From contig JAVEEA010000014.1 in assembly GCA_030840675.1 (NCBI GenBank), forward strand, positions 1 through 57,085: a stretch of 57,085 nucleotides of DNA. Direction: 5' to 3'. Below, one piece after another: positions 1 through 8,238 of the stretch (the first letter of the stretch is position 1; every line of letters starts with the position of its first letter). Position numbers and translations under genes: made by a program. This DNA is from Pyrinomonadaceae bacterium. GTDB taxonomy: Bacteria; Acidobacteriota; Blastocatellia; Pyrinomonadales; Pyrinomonadaceae. Under the pieces are notes generated by a model. It was not told the DNA's origin and searched no databases. It was given only the letters and a program-made list of their open reading frames with translations.

Positions 1-1778
1 GTACGCGCCGGCGCCTCTCCCAACCAGAAGGGAATTGAAGGTGGCTGTCCGGCCGCGTCCTCGACGCGCACCTTTCCCTGCTCCACCCGCAGGACGCGCC
101 AGGAAGTGTTGCCGAGTTGAAAGATGTCGCCCTGCAAACTCTCGATCGCGAAGTCTTCATTCACCGAACCAATGACCAGCTCGCTCGGTTCGAGCACCAC
201 GGCGTAGTCGGCCGTGTCAGGAATGGCGCCGCCGGAAGTGATTGCCGAGAGCCGCGCGTTGCGGCGCCCGCGTATTCGCTGGTTGACCGCATCGTGATGC
301 AGGTACGTCGCGCGCCGCCCCCGCTTAGTGGAAAACCCTTCCGCCAGCATGCGGATGATGGCGTCGAATTTTTCACGGTCAAGTTTCCGATAGGGATAGG
401 CGCGCCGGACCATCTCGAAGAGTCCCGCTTCGCTCCACTCTTCCGCCGCCGAGGCCGCGACAATCTGTTGGGCCAGAATGTCGAGGGGCAGTTCGGGAAT
501 CTCGAGACGATCGAGTTCACCACGCCGCACCGAGTCAACGATTGCCGCACACTCGACGAGTTCGTCGCGCGAAAGCGGAAAGACGCGGCCCTTCGGAAAG
601 CCCGCGACGGTGTGATTGGAACGCCCCACTCGCTGCAAAAAACTCGCAATCGAACGCGTCGAGCCAAGCTGGCAAACGAGGTTGACGTCGCCGATATCGA
701 TGCCCAACTCGAGCGAAGCAGTGGCCACCAGGGCGCTCAGTTCGCCGGCTTTCAAACGTTGCTCCGCCAGCAGACGTTGTTCGCGCGCGAGACTCCCGTG
801 GTGCGCGGCAATGTTTTCATCACCCAGGCGTTCGCCGAGGTGACGCGAGACGCGTTCAGCCAGGCGGCGAGTGTTAACGAAAACCAGCGTGGTCTTGTGT
901 TGACGAATCAACAGCGCCAGCCGGTCGTAAACTTCTTCCCAAACTTCGCCCGACATCACGGCTTGCAAAGGCGACTCCGGTAACTCGATCGCGAGATCGA
1001 GTTTGCGTGCGTGGCCGCTGTCGATGATGGTGCAGTTTGGCGTGCCGTCCGCGGCGATGTTTTCCGTGCCGACCAGGAAACGCGCAACTTCTTCAATGGG
1101 ACGTTGCGTGGCCGACAAGCCAATGCGGATTAGTTGCGAGTTTCGAGTTTCGGGATTCGAGTTTGGGGTTTCGAGTCTTGAATTCTCAGCAGCGTGTTGG
1201 CGGACGAGTTGTTCGAGGCGTTCAATGGAGAGCGCCAGGTGCGACCCACGTTTATCGCCGACGACCGCATGAATTTCGTCGAGAATGATCGTGCGCGTGG
1301 TCTGGAGCATGCGGCGACCACCCTCGCTGGTTAGCAAAATGTAGAGCGACTCGGGTGTCGTCACCACAATGTGCGGCGGACGTTTGGTCATCGCCGTGCG
1401 TTCACCCGCGGGTGTGTCGCCCGTTCTCACAAACGTGCGGATGTTGACCTCGGGCAAACCGAGCGCGCTCAATTCAGCCTGGATGCCGGCCAACGGAATT
1501 TGCAGGTTACGTTGGATGTCGTTGCTGAGGGCTTTGAGTGGCGAGACGTAAACGACGTGCGTCGTATCGTCGAGTTCGCCCGCTACTCCGAGGCGCACTA
1601 AGTCATCAATTGCCGCCAGAAACGCCGCCAGGGTTTTACCGGAGCCGGTGGGCGCCGCGATCAAAGTATTGCGTTGCGCCTTGATGGCCGGCCAGGCTGC
1701 TTGTTGCGGCGGGGTCGCGGCGGGAAAGCTCTTCGCAAACCAGCGCGCGACCGCTGGATGAAATATTTCGAGGTTCAT
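1..1778 (-). CDS. Lhr-family DEAD/DEAH-box ATP-dependent helicase (3' end outside window)
   Basis: The minus-strand reading frame is open from an ATG at 1778 to the window edge, giving about 592 residues with no stop, so the C-terminus is missing. Visible motifs in order are APTGSGKT (Walker A, about residue 42), DEIH (about 165), LSAT (about 223) and a second RecA-like lobe starting near TLVFVNTRR (about 296) with QRVGRSNH. The opening HPAVARWF and the long spacing fit the large-helicase-related (Lhr) family, which acts in DNA repair and nucleic-acid unwinding. A low-complexity insert, [19 protein letters not shown] (about residues 195-213), sits in frame just before the LSAT motif. It looks like a translated intergenic repeat, not a family feature. 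Antisense reading frames of up to 288 residues here are shadows. Confidence 0.9.
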   Translation of the reverse strand, partial: MNLEIFHPAVARWFAKSFPAATPPQQAAWPAIKAQRNTLIAAPTGSGKTLAAFLAAIDDLVRLGVAGELDDTTHVVYVSPLKALSNDIQRNLQIPLAGIQAELSALGLPEVNIRTFVRTGDTPAGERTAMTKRPPHIVVTTPESLYILLTSEGGRRMLQTTRTIILDEIHAVVGDKRGSHLALSIERLEQLVRQHAAENSRLETPNSNPETRNSQLIRIGLSATQRPIEEVARFLVGTENIAADGTPNCTIIDSGHARKLDLAIELPESPLQAVMSGEVWEEVYDRLALLIRQHKTTLVFVNTRRLAERVSRHLGERLGDENIAAHHGSLAREQRLLAEQRLKAGELSALVATASLELGIDIGDVNLVCQLGSTRSIASFLQRVGRSNHTVAGFPKGRVFPLSRDELVECAAIVDSVRRGELDRLEIPELPLDILAQQIVAASAAEEWSEAGLFEMVRRAYPYRKLDREKFDAIIRMLAEGFSTKRGRRATYLHHDAVNQRIRGRRNARLSAITSGGAIPDTADYAVVLEPSELVIGSVNEDFAIESLQGDIFQLGNTSWRVLRVEQGKVRVEDAAGQPPSIPFWLGEAPAR

Positions 1779-1867
1779 TGGGAAGGCAATTATAACTCAA
1801 GCCTTCCCGGATTGCACACATGAAACACTGGCCCGAAGCTGCAAGCACGAGGTGGCGGGAACGATCC

Positions 1868-1914
1868 ACTAAATCACACGAATGAACACGAAATATCGTT
1901 AGTTTATTTCGTGT
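1868..1914. repeat. Dispersed-repeat-like sequence with a 10-bp perfect hairpin
   Basis: Between the Lhr helicase start and the yceH stop lies ACACGAAATA (1886-1895), a 9-nt loop, and TATTTCGTGT (1905-1914), followed by ATTTT. The left part, read on the minus strand, is a 'TTTCGTGTTCATTCGTGTG'-type sequence that I recall as a common dispersed intergenic repeat in environmental bacteria. It may help terminate yceH transcripts, but a U-tract on that strand is weak. Confidence 0.4.
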
Positions 1915-1965
1915 ATTTTGCTGTGGCCAACATCCGCGCTGTGTAAGCGACGCAATCCGCGGAGG

Positions 1966-2640
1966 TTATTCAAACTGTTTACGAAAACCTTCGAACTGCT
2001 CCTGAAGTTTTTCTACCTTAGACTTCAGCACGGTCACTTCTTCTTCCAGCCGGACCACCCGGTCGCCCTGGCTGGCACGACCGCCTGTTTCGTGTCGCGC
2101 AGTTTCGACAAGCGCTTCGGAAACGTCGCCGGCAAGCAGGTGTGCGAAGCGCGCTTCCTTTTGTCCGGGCTGGCGCGCGAGTCGCTTCACGAGCGGGTCC
2201 GGTTCTCTCCCTAGCAACGTGGTGAGCGTCGCTTCCACTTCTTCCAGTCCGGAAAACTCATGCAGCCGAAACGCGCGCGTGGCGAGTTCGCCCGTGGTCT
2301 GTGGGCCACGCAGCAGTAAGACACACAGCAACGCCAGCTCGGGTTGGCTCAAGTGCATGACTTCCGGCAGGACGTGTTTGTATTTGGGCACGCGACTGGT
2401 GCTGCCGTAGAACACGTAAGCGAGGTTCTTCTGGCGCAAGGTTTCCAACGCCTGCGCGACTGTCGCTTCGTCATAGGCGGTAACGGGCGTGCGATTATTT
2501 TTCTGATTGCACGCAAGCATCAAGGCGTTAAGCGTCAAGGGATAATACTCGGGCGTGGTTACCTGTTTTTCAACCAGCGAGCCGAGTACTCTGACTTCGA
2601 TATCGTTTAGTTCAGTTAACAATTGATATTTCTCTTCCAA
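1966..2640 (-). CDS. YceH family (DUF480/UPF0502) protein
   Basis: A 224-residue protein that matches the YceH/DUF480 family over its full length: NDIEVRVLGSLVEKQVTTPE near the N-terminus, YYPLTLNALMLACNQKNNR, then a second winged-helix-like module (LSQPELALLCVLLLRGPQT). The C-terminus (from about residue 190) is a short predicted coiled coil (VVRLEEEVTVLKSKVEKLQ). Family members are small tandem winged-helix proteins of unknown role. The gene runs on the same strand as the helicase, about 190 bp upstream of it, and may not share a transcript because a hairpin lies between them. The cluster of RAYT-linked palindromes begins 10 bp upstream of its start. Confidence 0.9.
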   Translation of the reverse strand: MEEKYQLLTELNDIEVRVLGSLVEKQVTTPEYYPLTLNALMLACNQKNNRTPVTAYDEATVAQALETLRQKNLAYVFYGSTSRVPKYKHVLPEVMHLSQPELALLCVLLLRGPQTTGELATRAFRLHEFSGLEEVEATLTTLLGREPDPLVKRLARQPGQKEARFAHLLAGDVSEALVETARHETGGRASQGDRVVRLEEEVTVLKSKVEKLQEQFEGFRKQFE

Positions 2641-2650
2641 GCGATCGATC

Positions 2651-2795
2651 GTAAAGCAAACTGTTAGTTTGCGGCGTCTCCTCGGGGCTCAAATGGGGTT
2701 GTAACAAGCCAGCGCAAACTAACAGTTTGCTTTACGAGCGGCCGCAAACTAACAGTTTGCTTTACAAGCAACCGCAAACTAACAGTTTGCTTTAC
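2651..2795. repeat. REP cluster, family A (one forward, three reverse copies) upstream of the RAYT gene
   Basis: Four near-identical 23-24 bp elements: GTAAAGCAAACTGTTAGTTTGCGG at 2651-2674 on the plus strand, then its reverse complement at 2713-2735, 2742-2765 and 2772-2795. The last copies have a period of about 30 bp. Each contains the palindrome GCAAACT-GTT-AGTTTGC (7-bp stem, 3-nt loop). The forward/reverse arrangement is the classical BIME layout of REP sequences, and they directly precede a RAYT gene. The sequence is written here in two parts only for description; its key residues are GTAAAG followed by the palindrome. Confidence 0.9.
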
Positions 2796-2897
2796 GAGCA
2801 TGCGCAACTAGATTTCGGAAATCTTGCATGTCTAACGAACGGCAACCTGGGGTTTGCGGCTTGCCTTCCGCGCTCGATTTAATTAGATGTGACCCTG

Positions 2898-3536
2898 ATG
2901 AGTCACTTCGAATACAAATCATCTTACCATCGAAACCTGCCACATATTCAGCCACCTGGAGCAATTCTGTTCGTCACATTTCGACTCGCCGGGTCACTCC
3001 CGCGGAGCGTCATTGTACAGTGGCAAAAGCAGCGTCAATGGCTGCATCACCTCGCCAAAACAAATCCTTCCCAGCATGAAAAAGTGAAAGCCCATTTTGA
3101 AAGAGCGTGGTTTGCGAAATTTGAGGAAATCCTTGACGGCGCTGACGTCGGGCCGGTCTGGTTAAGCGATGAACGAATCGCAGCTATCGTAGCTGAGAGT
3201 TTGCACCATCGACATGGGAGAGTGTATCGACTTGACGCTTTTTCGATAATGGCAAACCACGTCCATGCGGTCATCAAGCCGCTCCCCCTGGAAGTCACGG
3301 GTGAAAACTATCATGCACTCTCAGCCATCATGCAGTCGCTCAAAGGCTACACGTCGCTCAAGTGCAATCAACTTCTGGAGCGCCAGGGAGAGTTCTGGGC
3401 GCATGAGAGTTACGACCATTGGATCCGCGATCATGATGAGTGGCAGCGGATTGTGGCTTACGTGCTGAACAATCCTCTAAAAGCTGGTTGCGTAGAGCGC
3501 TGGCAGGATTGGAAGTGGAACTATCGTAGAGTGTAG
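2898..3536 (+). CDS. REP-associated tyrosine transposase (RAYT, Y1_Tnp family)
   Basis: About 212 residues. The HUH signature is present as NHVHAV (plus-strand 3256-3273), and the catalytic tyrosine region is VAYVLNNPLKAG near the C-terminus, as in RAYTs of the Y1 transposase family. These single-strand nucleases bind and mobilise REP hairpins in cis. The start is taken as the ATG at 2898; a GTG three codons earlier (2889) is possible. The gene is bracketed by family A palindromes on both sides (2651-2795 and 3533-3648), and its stop codon TAG (3534-3536) lies within the first downstream copy. The protein appears full length with both motifs, so it may be active. Confidence 0.9.
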   Translation: MSHFEYKSSYHRNLPHIQPPGAILFVTFRLAGSLPRSVIVQWQKQRQWLHHLAKTNPSQHEKVKAHFERAWFAKFEEILDGADVGPVWLSDERIAAIVAESLHHRHGRVYRLDAFSIMANHVHAVIKPLPLEVTGENYHALSAIMQSLKGYTSLKCNQLLERQGEFWAHESYDHWIRDHDEWQRIVAYVLNNPLKAGCVERWQDWKWNYRRV

Positions 3537-3648
3537 AGCAAACTGTTAGTTTGCGGCAGTTGCGTCGGCCCTCATATTGCGCGGTAAGAAGCCACCGCAA
3601 ACTAACAGTTTGCTTTACGGGGAAGCGCAAACTAACAGTTTGCTTTAC
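3533..3648. repeat. REP cluster, family A, between RAYT and egtB (convergent)
   Basis: Three copies: a forward one at 3533-3556 (variant GTAGAGCAAACTG) and reverse ones at 3595-3618 and 3626-3648. The forward copy carries the RAYT stop codon. The last reverse copy carries the egtB stop codon (TAA at 3645-3647 on the minus strand). The palindromes therefore fill the entire gap between two convergent genes and overlap both gene ends. Confidence 0.9.
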
Positions 3649-5051
3649 TTTGCGCAGCGGAAGCCGGAGACCATCCAACGCTCGTGTGCGTGAAAAAAGT
3701 TGCGATAGGTCGAGCGGATGTGGGCTTGGGGTGTGGCGTATGAACCGCCGCGCAAGACTTTCTGATTCACAAACCATTTATCGTTGTATTCATCAAACTC
3801 TGACTTGAAACCCGGATACGGGACGTAGTCCGACGTGGTCCACTCCCAAACGTCGCCAATCAACTGATGGCAGCCGTACGAGCTTTGACCGTCAGGAAAA
3901 GAGCCGATGGGCGCGGGGGACCAGAGACTGTTTTCAAAGAGATTCGCTCTGGCTTCGTCAGCGGGCGCGTCGCCCCACGGAAAGGTTTCGCGCTCGCCTG
4001 TCCTGGGGTTGTAGGTCGCCGCCTTCTCCCATTCTGCTTCGGTTGGCAAACGTTTGCCGCACCATTTGGCGAAAGCCGAAGCTTCGAAAAAACTTACGTG
4101 TGATACCGGCTCGTTCGCCTTGTCCGCGACTGGATGCAAACCCGAGAAGTCGCGAATCATCCAGACATCGTCGTGCAATTCCCAGTAGAGCGGCGCGCGC
4201 CACTGTTCGCGGTTGACCGCTTCCCAGCCTTCCGAAAACCACCAGCGAAAGTTTTGGTAACCACCGTCGCGGATAAACTCGAGATAGTCAGTGTTCGTGA
4301 CCAGCGCGCGGTCGAGTGCGTAGTCCTGCAGGAAGACCTGGTGCGCGGGTTTTTCGTTGTCAAAAGCAAACTCTTTGGCGTGCGGCGGCCTGGCGCCGCT
4401 TTGGTGTGGGTGAGTATTGATCGCAGAAACAGAGCCCTCCCTGACGGTCGGGCTTCCGCTTGGAGTTCCATAACCGAGCGGGAAGAGTCCACCCTCGATT
4501 TCCGCCATGCCTGAGACGTTGACAGTTGAAATCGGAGCGAGCTTCAAAGGCGCGTCATACTGATCGCAGAGCAGGTGCTTGATGTCGTAAACCAGCAACT
4601 CCTGATGCTGTCGCTCGTGCTCCAGACCAAGCCGGACGAGTGCCAGAATAGTTTCTGATCCGTTTTCAATCGTTTCCAGAAAAGCGTGCATCTGCTCGTC
4701 GACGTGGTTGCGATAGGCGATCGTGTCGCTCACGGTGGGACGCGAGCGAGTGCCGCGCTTCGGGCGTTCGATACGGGCGCCGAACTCTTCGTAGTAGGAG
4801 TTGAAATAGAAGAGGTACTCTTCGGAATAAACTTTATAGCCGGATTGGTAGGCCTGCAGCAGGGTCTCGAAAAACCAGGACGTGTGACCGACGTGCCAGC
4901 GCGCGGGACTCATAAACTCCGCCGTCTGGATCACGTAGTCTTCGATCTCCAAGGGTGCGACAATCTGCATAGTACGCGCGCGCACGGCTTGATAGAGATT
5001 GAGGAGCGAGTGCGTACGCGGGTCAGTAGTTTGTTTGATTGTGGACACCAT
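3645..5051 (-). CDS. egtB: EgtB, hercynylcysteine sulfoxide synthase-type ergothioneine biosynthesis protein
   Basis: About 468 residues from the ATG at 5051 (MVSTIKQTT); an upstream ATG at 5099 is less likely. The N-terminal half is a DinB-like four-helix domain with the iron-binding histidines in [10 protein letters not shown] (about residue 52) and HERQHQE (about 143). The C-terminal half is a formylglycine-generating-enzyme/sulfatase-modifying fold with [11 protein letters not shown] and LRGGSY, ending GFRCAK. EgtB enzymes use a non-haem iron and O2 to join a thiol donor to hercynine. No EgtD methyltransferase is seen in the window. Between the two domains there is an insert of about 30 residues containing [10 protein letters not shown], encoded by a palindromic repeat (4431-4459). 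The stop codon is supplied by a family A REP. Confidence 0.9.
   Translation of the reverse strand: MVSTIKQTTDPRTHSLLNLYQAVRARTMQIVAPLEIEDYVIQTAEFMSPARWHVGHTSWFFETLLQAYQSGYKVYSEEYLFYFNSYYEEFGARIERPKRGTRSRPTVSDTIAYRNHVDEQMHAFLETIENGSETILALVRLGLEHERQHQELLVYDIKHLLCDQYDAPLKLAPISTVNVSGMAEIEGGLFPLGYGTPSGSPTVREGSVSAINTHPHQSGARPPHAKEFAFDNEKPAHQVFLQDYALDRALVTNTDYLEFIRDGGYQNFRWWFSEGWEAVNREQWRAPLYWELHDDVWMIRDFSGLHPVADKANEPVSHVSFFEASAFAKWCGKRLPTEAEWEKAATYNPRTGERETFPWGDAPADEARANLFENSLWSPAPIGSFPDGQSSYGCHQLIGDVWEWTTSDYVPYPGFKSEFDEYNDKWFVNQKVLRGGSYATPQAHIRSTYRNFFHAHERWMVSGFRCAK
4431..4459. repeat. Family B palindromic repeat inside egtB
   Basis: A 29-bp element, AGAGCCCTCC...GGGCTTCCGC, with stem AGCCC/GGGCT around a CTGACGG core. 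The reverse complement is found with the same 29 bases in the intergenic region at 23952-23980, and with a few mismatches at 47852-47880. Here it is in frame in egtB and is translated as part of [10 protein letters not shown]. Confidence 0.85.
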
Positions 5052-5168
5052 CCCCAATTTCCCCAAAGAATACGCAACGCACAGGCGAGCATTCAGCACG
5101 ACCGAAGTCCGAAAATCCCTGTTGCCACAGGATACTCGCGACGTTAGGCTCGACTCAAACGGATGAGG

Positions 5169-6206
5169 CTAGAGACTTGTCACCCGAATGGATCGATCAG
5201 TTTTTTTCCGGACGGTACCAATGATATTCGCCTGGGGATAATTTTCGCGCAATGTCCGTAATAATTCATGCGCGCGCGCCGCCGGAATGGACATCAGCAT
5301 CCCGCCGGCCGTCTGCGGATCGAAGAGCAACCTAACCAGGTTTTGCTCCACTGAGTCCGCGATTTCAATGTCCGCGCCCACGTATTCGCGGTTGGTTTTA
5401 TCCGCGCTCGTCAACAGACCCGCGGCTGCCAGTTCCAAAGCGCCTTCCAAAAGGGGCACTTTACCGGGTTCGATCAATATCTCAACGTTGCTGGCCTTCG
5501 CCAATTCCCACGCATGCCCAAGGAGCGAAAAGCCGGTGACGTCAGTCGCGCCCGTCACGCCAAACTCCCGCATCGCTTCTGCCGCATAACTTCCTGGCGT
5601 CAGCATCGTGGCAACCGAAGCCGCGGCGACTTCCGGCGTCGTCTTTTCAAACTTGATGCCGGTGGCGATAACGCCCGTGCCGATAGGTTTCGTCAGAATG
5701 ATTACGTCGCCGACGCGCGCGCCCGAGTTGCTGGCGATCTTGCGGGGATCGATTACGCCCGTGACGGCATAACCAAACATGATCTGTTCGCTGTCGACGC
5801 TGTGGCCGCCCAGCAGCGTGACGCCGTAACGGTTTAGCGTTTCCAATCCGCCGCGCATGATCTCGCCTAGTATTGCAGGGTCGACGCCTTTTTTCGGGAA
5901 GCAGGTAATGGCGAGCGCGGTGAGCGGGGTACCGGCCATGGCCCAGACGTCGTTAATCGAATTGAGCGCGGCGATCTGGCCGTAGACAAAGGGATCGTCA
6001 ACGATGGGCGTGAAAAAATCGACGGTCTGTACGATTGCGAGGTCGTCGCGCAGTAGATACACTCCGGCGTCGTCGGCCTTGTCGAAGCCGATCAGGACGT
6101 TATCGTTCTTAGGCTGTGTTGGTAGCCCGCTCAAAACCTGAGCGAGTATGCTGGGGCTGAGCTTAGCCGCTCAACCGGAGCACGAAACCATCTCTGTCAG
6201 ACGCAT
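5169..6206 (-). CDS. selD: SelD, selenide, water dikinase (selenophosphate synthase), selenocysteine-containing
   Basis: About 345 residues if the in-frame UGA at 6173-6171 is read as selenocysteine. The N-terminus then reads [18 protein letters not shown], matching the family's catalytic loop, where position U is Cys or Sec. Without read-through the protein would start at a TTG (6134) and lose the catalytic residue. The start at 6206 has AAGGGAG a few bases upstream. Later family motifs include [37 protein letters not shown] and FDPQTAGG. The enzyme makes selenophosphate from selenide and ATP for Sec-tRNA and selenouridine. A hairpin suited to a bacterial SECIS lies 24 nt after the UGA. The gene follows the DUF433/DUF5615 pair on the same strand (41 bp) and precedes egtB. 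Confidence 0.9.
6126..6146 (-). promoter_or_regulatory. Candidate bacterial SECIS hairpin in selD
   Basis: On the minus-strand RNA, CUCGCUCA and UGAGCGGG form an 8-bp stem (one G-U pair) closing the loop GGUUU. The hairpin begins 24 nt after the UGA codon, and its loop G is about 32 nt away. Bacterial SECIS elements lie inside the coding sequence just downstream of UGA and carry a GGU in the apical loop for SelB binding, so position and loop both fit. Confidence 0.7.
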
Positions 6207-6247
6207 CGGTTCTCCCTTCATCAACTCGAGTGCCTTCCGAGCACTTC

Positions 6248-6580
6248 TCAGAACAAGGTCAGGACCCCATTCACCGCATCGGTTTCCAGCGCTTCGATGT
6301 CGCCGCGGTGTTGGCGCAATAGATTCTCAAGAGCTGCCGTCGAACAGTTTCCGCGCCGGATCCAGATAATCTTCGGAGGAAAACCCAAGAGGACGCATAG
6401 ATCGCTGAAGTCGACATCTTTAGTGACAACACAATAGCCGTGTTGACGAGCATAGTCGCGAATCTCCAAATCGCTCACCCGATCCAACCCCAGCGGAGAG
6501 ACGTGTTGCGAACCTGGGAAAATTTCAGCCACTCGCGAACCTAACTGTGGTGGAAGATTGTGGTCAAAGAGCAGCTTCAT
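6248..6580 (-). CDS. DUF5615 PIN-like protein, probable toxin
   Basis: 110 residues starting MKLLFDHNLP, with DVDFSDL and IIWIRRGN, the usual acidic positions of the DUF5615 (Mut7-C-like/PIN-like) family, which is predicted to be RNase-type. The ATG overlaps the end of the upstream DUF433 gene by 4 bp (ATGA at 6580-6577), a translational coupling typical of toxin-antitoxin operons. Function as a toxin is inferred from the pairing and fold family; substrate unknown. Confidence 0.85.
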   Translation of the reverse strand: MKLLFDHNLPPQLGSRVAEIFPGSQHVSPLGLDRVSDLEIRDYARQHGYCVVTKDVDFSDLCVLLGFPPKIIWIRRGNCSTAALENLLRQHRGDIEALETDAVNGVLTLF

Positions 6581-6801
6581 TCCGTTGTGACAAGGAGGTG
6601 CTTCTCCCGATCAGCGGCATAAGCCAGGCAGGCGAGAATATCCTCTTCAGTGAGATAAGAAAATTCCTTCAGGACTTCTTCCTGCGACATGCCGGAAGCC
6701 AGGTATTCGAGCACGTCATAAACAGTAATCCTCATGCCACGAATGCAGGGTTTGCCGCCGCGTTTACCCGGTTCTATGGTGATGATGTCCTGATATTTCA
6801 T
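6577..6801 (-). CDS. DUF433 protein, probable antitoxin
   Basis: 74 residues with the DUF433 pattern GKPCIRGMRITVYDVLEYLASGMS followed by a stretch ending LTEEDILACLAYAADRE. DUF433 proteins are small winged-helix-like DNA-binding proteins that commonly precede DUF5615 or PIN toxins. It is the first gene of the pair, overlaps the second by 4 bp, and probably represses its own promoter in the 76-bp gap to the divergent DUF72 gene. Confidence 0.85.
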   Translation of the reverse strand: MKYQDIITIEPGKRGGKPCIRGMRITVYDVLEYLASGMSQEEVLKEFSYLTEEDILACLAYAADREKHLLVTTE

Positions 6802-6898
6802 GCGATGATAGTAAAGCTATGAGTCGCACACAGCAAGCGTCCATTCCGCGAAAGTGGGGTATGCATAGCGATAGGCTGTGGTACACCTTGAGGGGATT

Positions 6899-7807
6899 GT
6901 GATCACTTTGGACATACCTAAAATTCGCGTTGGTCCCGCTGGCTGGTCTTACAAGGACTGGGAAGGAATTGTTTACCCGGGGAAGCCGAGCGCGAAGTTT
7001 GACCCGCTCGAGTACCTCGCGCGGTTTTTCAATACCATCGAGATCAATAGCAGCTTCTACCGGCCATTTACGACGACAACCGCAAGGTCCTGGGTAGGAC
7101 GCGTCTCCAGCGCTGCCGATTTCACGTTTACCGCAAAACTCCACCGCGTTTTTACACATGAACGGGGAAAGGCAACTGCTGCAGATGAAACAGCTGTGCG
7201 TGAGGGAATGGACGTTTTAGCATCCGAGGGAAAACTTGGCGCCGTACTACTGCAATTTCCCTGGTCATTTCGTAACACCGACGATGAGCGGATGTACCTG
7301 GGCAAACTGCTGGACCAGTTTAAGGACTACCCGCTGGTCGTCGAGGTGAGGCATTCCTCCTGGAACAGTCCTCAGATTTACGAATGGCTGGAACAGTTGA
7401 GCGTGGGTGTTTGCAACGTTGACCAACCGCTGTTCAGCAAATCAATCAAGCCGGCGGCGGTCACTACGGCTCCAGTTGGTTATGTGCGTTTGCACGGAAG
7501 AAACTATCAGGACTGGTTCCGCGAAAAAGCGCCGCGCGACGATCGCTATAACTATCTTTACTCAGTCGCGGAACTCGAACCGTGGATTGTGCGGATCAAG
7601 GAGATCGCGGCGAAGACAAAAGCGTCGTATGTAATTACTAACAACCACTTTCGCGGCCAAGCTGTGGTGAATGCCCTTGAGATCAAGGCAACGCTCAATG
7701 AGGAACGGGTGGTCGCACCTGCGCCGTTGTTTGCAAACTATCCGGCACTCGCAGAGTCGGCGCTGCCGGAGTCTCAACCCGATGCGGAGCCGCGACTATT
7801 TACTTAA
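6899..7807 (+). CDS. DUF72 domain-containing protein (YecE-like)
   Basis: About 302 residues with the TIM-barrel-like DUF72 pattern: IRVGPAGWSYKDWEGIVYPG at the N-terminus, FNTIEINSSFYR, FTFTAKLHRVFTH, LGAVLLQFPWSF, YVRLHGRN and TNNHFRGQAVVNAL. The start is placed at GTG 6899, behind GAGGGG; GTG 6878 and TTG 6908 are alternatives. Family function is unresolved. The gene is divergent from the DUF433/DUF5615 pair and convergent with the VOC gene (stop-to-stop gap of 9 bp). Confidence 0.88.
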   Translation: MITLDIPKIRVGPAGWSYKDWEGIVYPGKPSAKFDPLEYLARFFNTIEINSSFYRPFTTTTARSWVGRVSSAADFTFTAKLHRVFTHERGKATAADETAVREGMDVLASEGKLGAVLLQFPWSFRNTDDERMYLGKLLDQFKDYPLVVEVRHSSWNSPQIYEWLEQLSVGVCNVDQPLFSKSIKPAAVTTAPVGYVRLHGRNYQDWFREKAPRDDRYNYLYSVAELEPWIVRIKEIAAKTKASYVITNNHFRGQAVVNALEIKATLNEERVVAPAPLFANYPALAESALPESQPDAEPRLFT

Positions 7808-7816
7808 TCGACCTGG

Positions 7817-8212
7817 CTAATTTGCCGCGGGCTGCTCAATCGTTTGGGCAAACGCGATGGGCAAGCCGTCCGGATCGATGCAAACCGCGAGCTTGATCCC
7901 TTCGCCTTCACGCTGCGTCGGCGGCATCACGAAGCGAATTCCTTTCGCCTTCAGTTCTTCATAAGTTTTATCGACGTCTGCCACGTTGAAACCGATGGAA
8001 CAACTGCCGGCCTGCTTCGTCGGGTCAGCGGCGGGAGGAGTTGCAGGCACGACGCCGCCACCGTGAAGCGCAAGCGTAGTGGTGCCAGTTTGAAATTCAG
8101 TCCAGTCCGGTGACTGAAACTTCAGCGGGATTCCCAATTGATCGCGGTAAAATTCTACCGAACGGTTCATGTCTGAAACTACCACCATCGTATAATCAAC
8201 TTGCTTAAACAT
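7817..8212 (-). CDS. VOC (glyoxalase/bleomycin-resistance fold) protein
   Basis: 131 residues with the vicinal-oxygen-chelate start VDYTMVVVSDMNRSVEFYRD and the second half-repeat IGFNVADVDKTYEELKAKG, ending AVCIDPDGLPIAFAQ. Members bind a metal and act as lyases, dioxygenases or binding proteins; the substrate cannot be told from sequence. It lies 26 bp downstream of the EVE gene on the same strand and is probably co-transcribed with it. Confidence 0.85.
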   Translation of the reverse strand: MFKQVDYTMVVVSDMNRSVEFYRDQLGIPLKFQSPDWTEFQTGTTTLALHGGGVVPATPPAADPTKQAGSCSIGFNVADVDKTYEELKAKGIRFVMPPTQREGEGIKLAVCIDPDGLPIAFAQTIEQPAAN

Positions 8213-8238
8213 TTTTGAGCCTCCGTCACGCTAATTGT

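Noticed and set aside
117..983. 288-residue plus-strand reading frame at the left edge
   Set aside because: Antisense shadow of the Lhr helicase, which is open throughout on the minus strand with all motifs.
2713..2795. CRISPR-like array (regular 23-24 bp repeats)
   Set aside because: Spacers are about 6 bp, copies occur in both orientations, and they flank a RAYT; this is a REP cluster.
6134..6206. UGA at 6173-6171 as a true stop (truncated or pseudogene selD)
   Set aside because: The codon falls exactly at the SelD catalytic Cys/Sec position, flanking residues match the family, and a SECIS-like hairpin follows.
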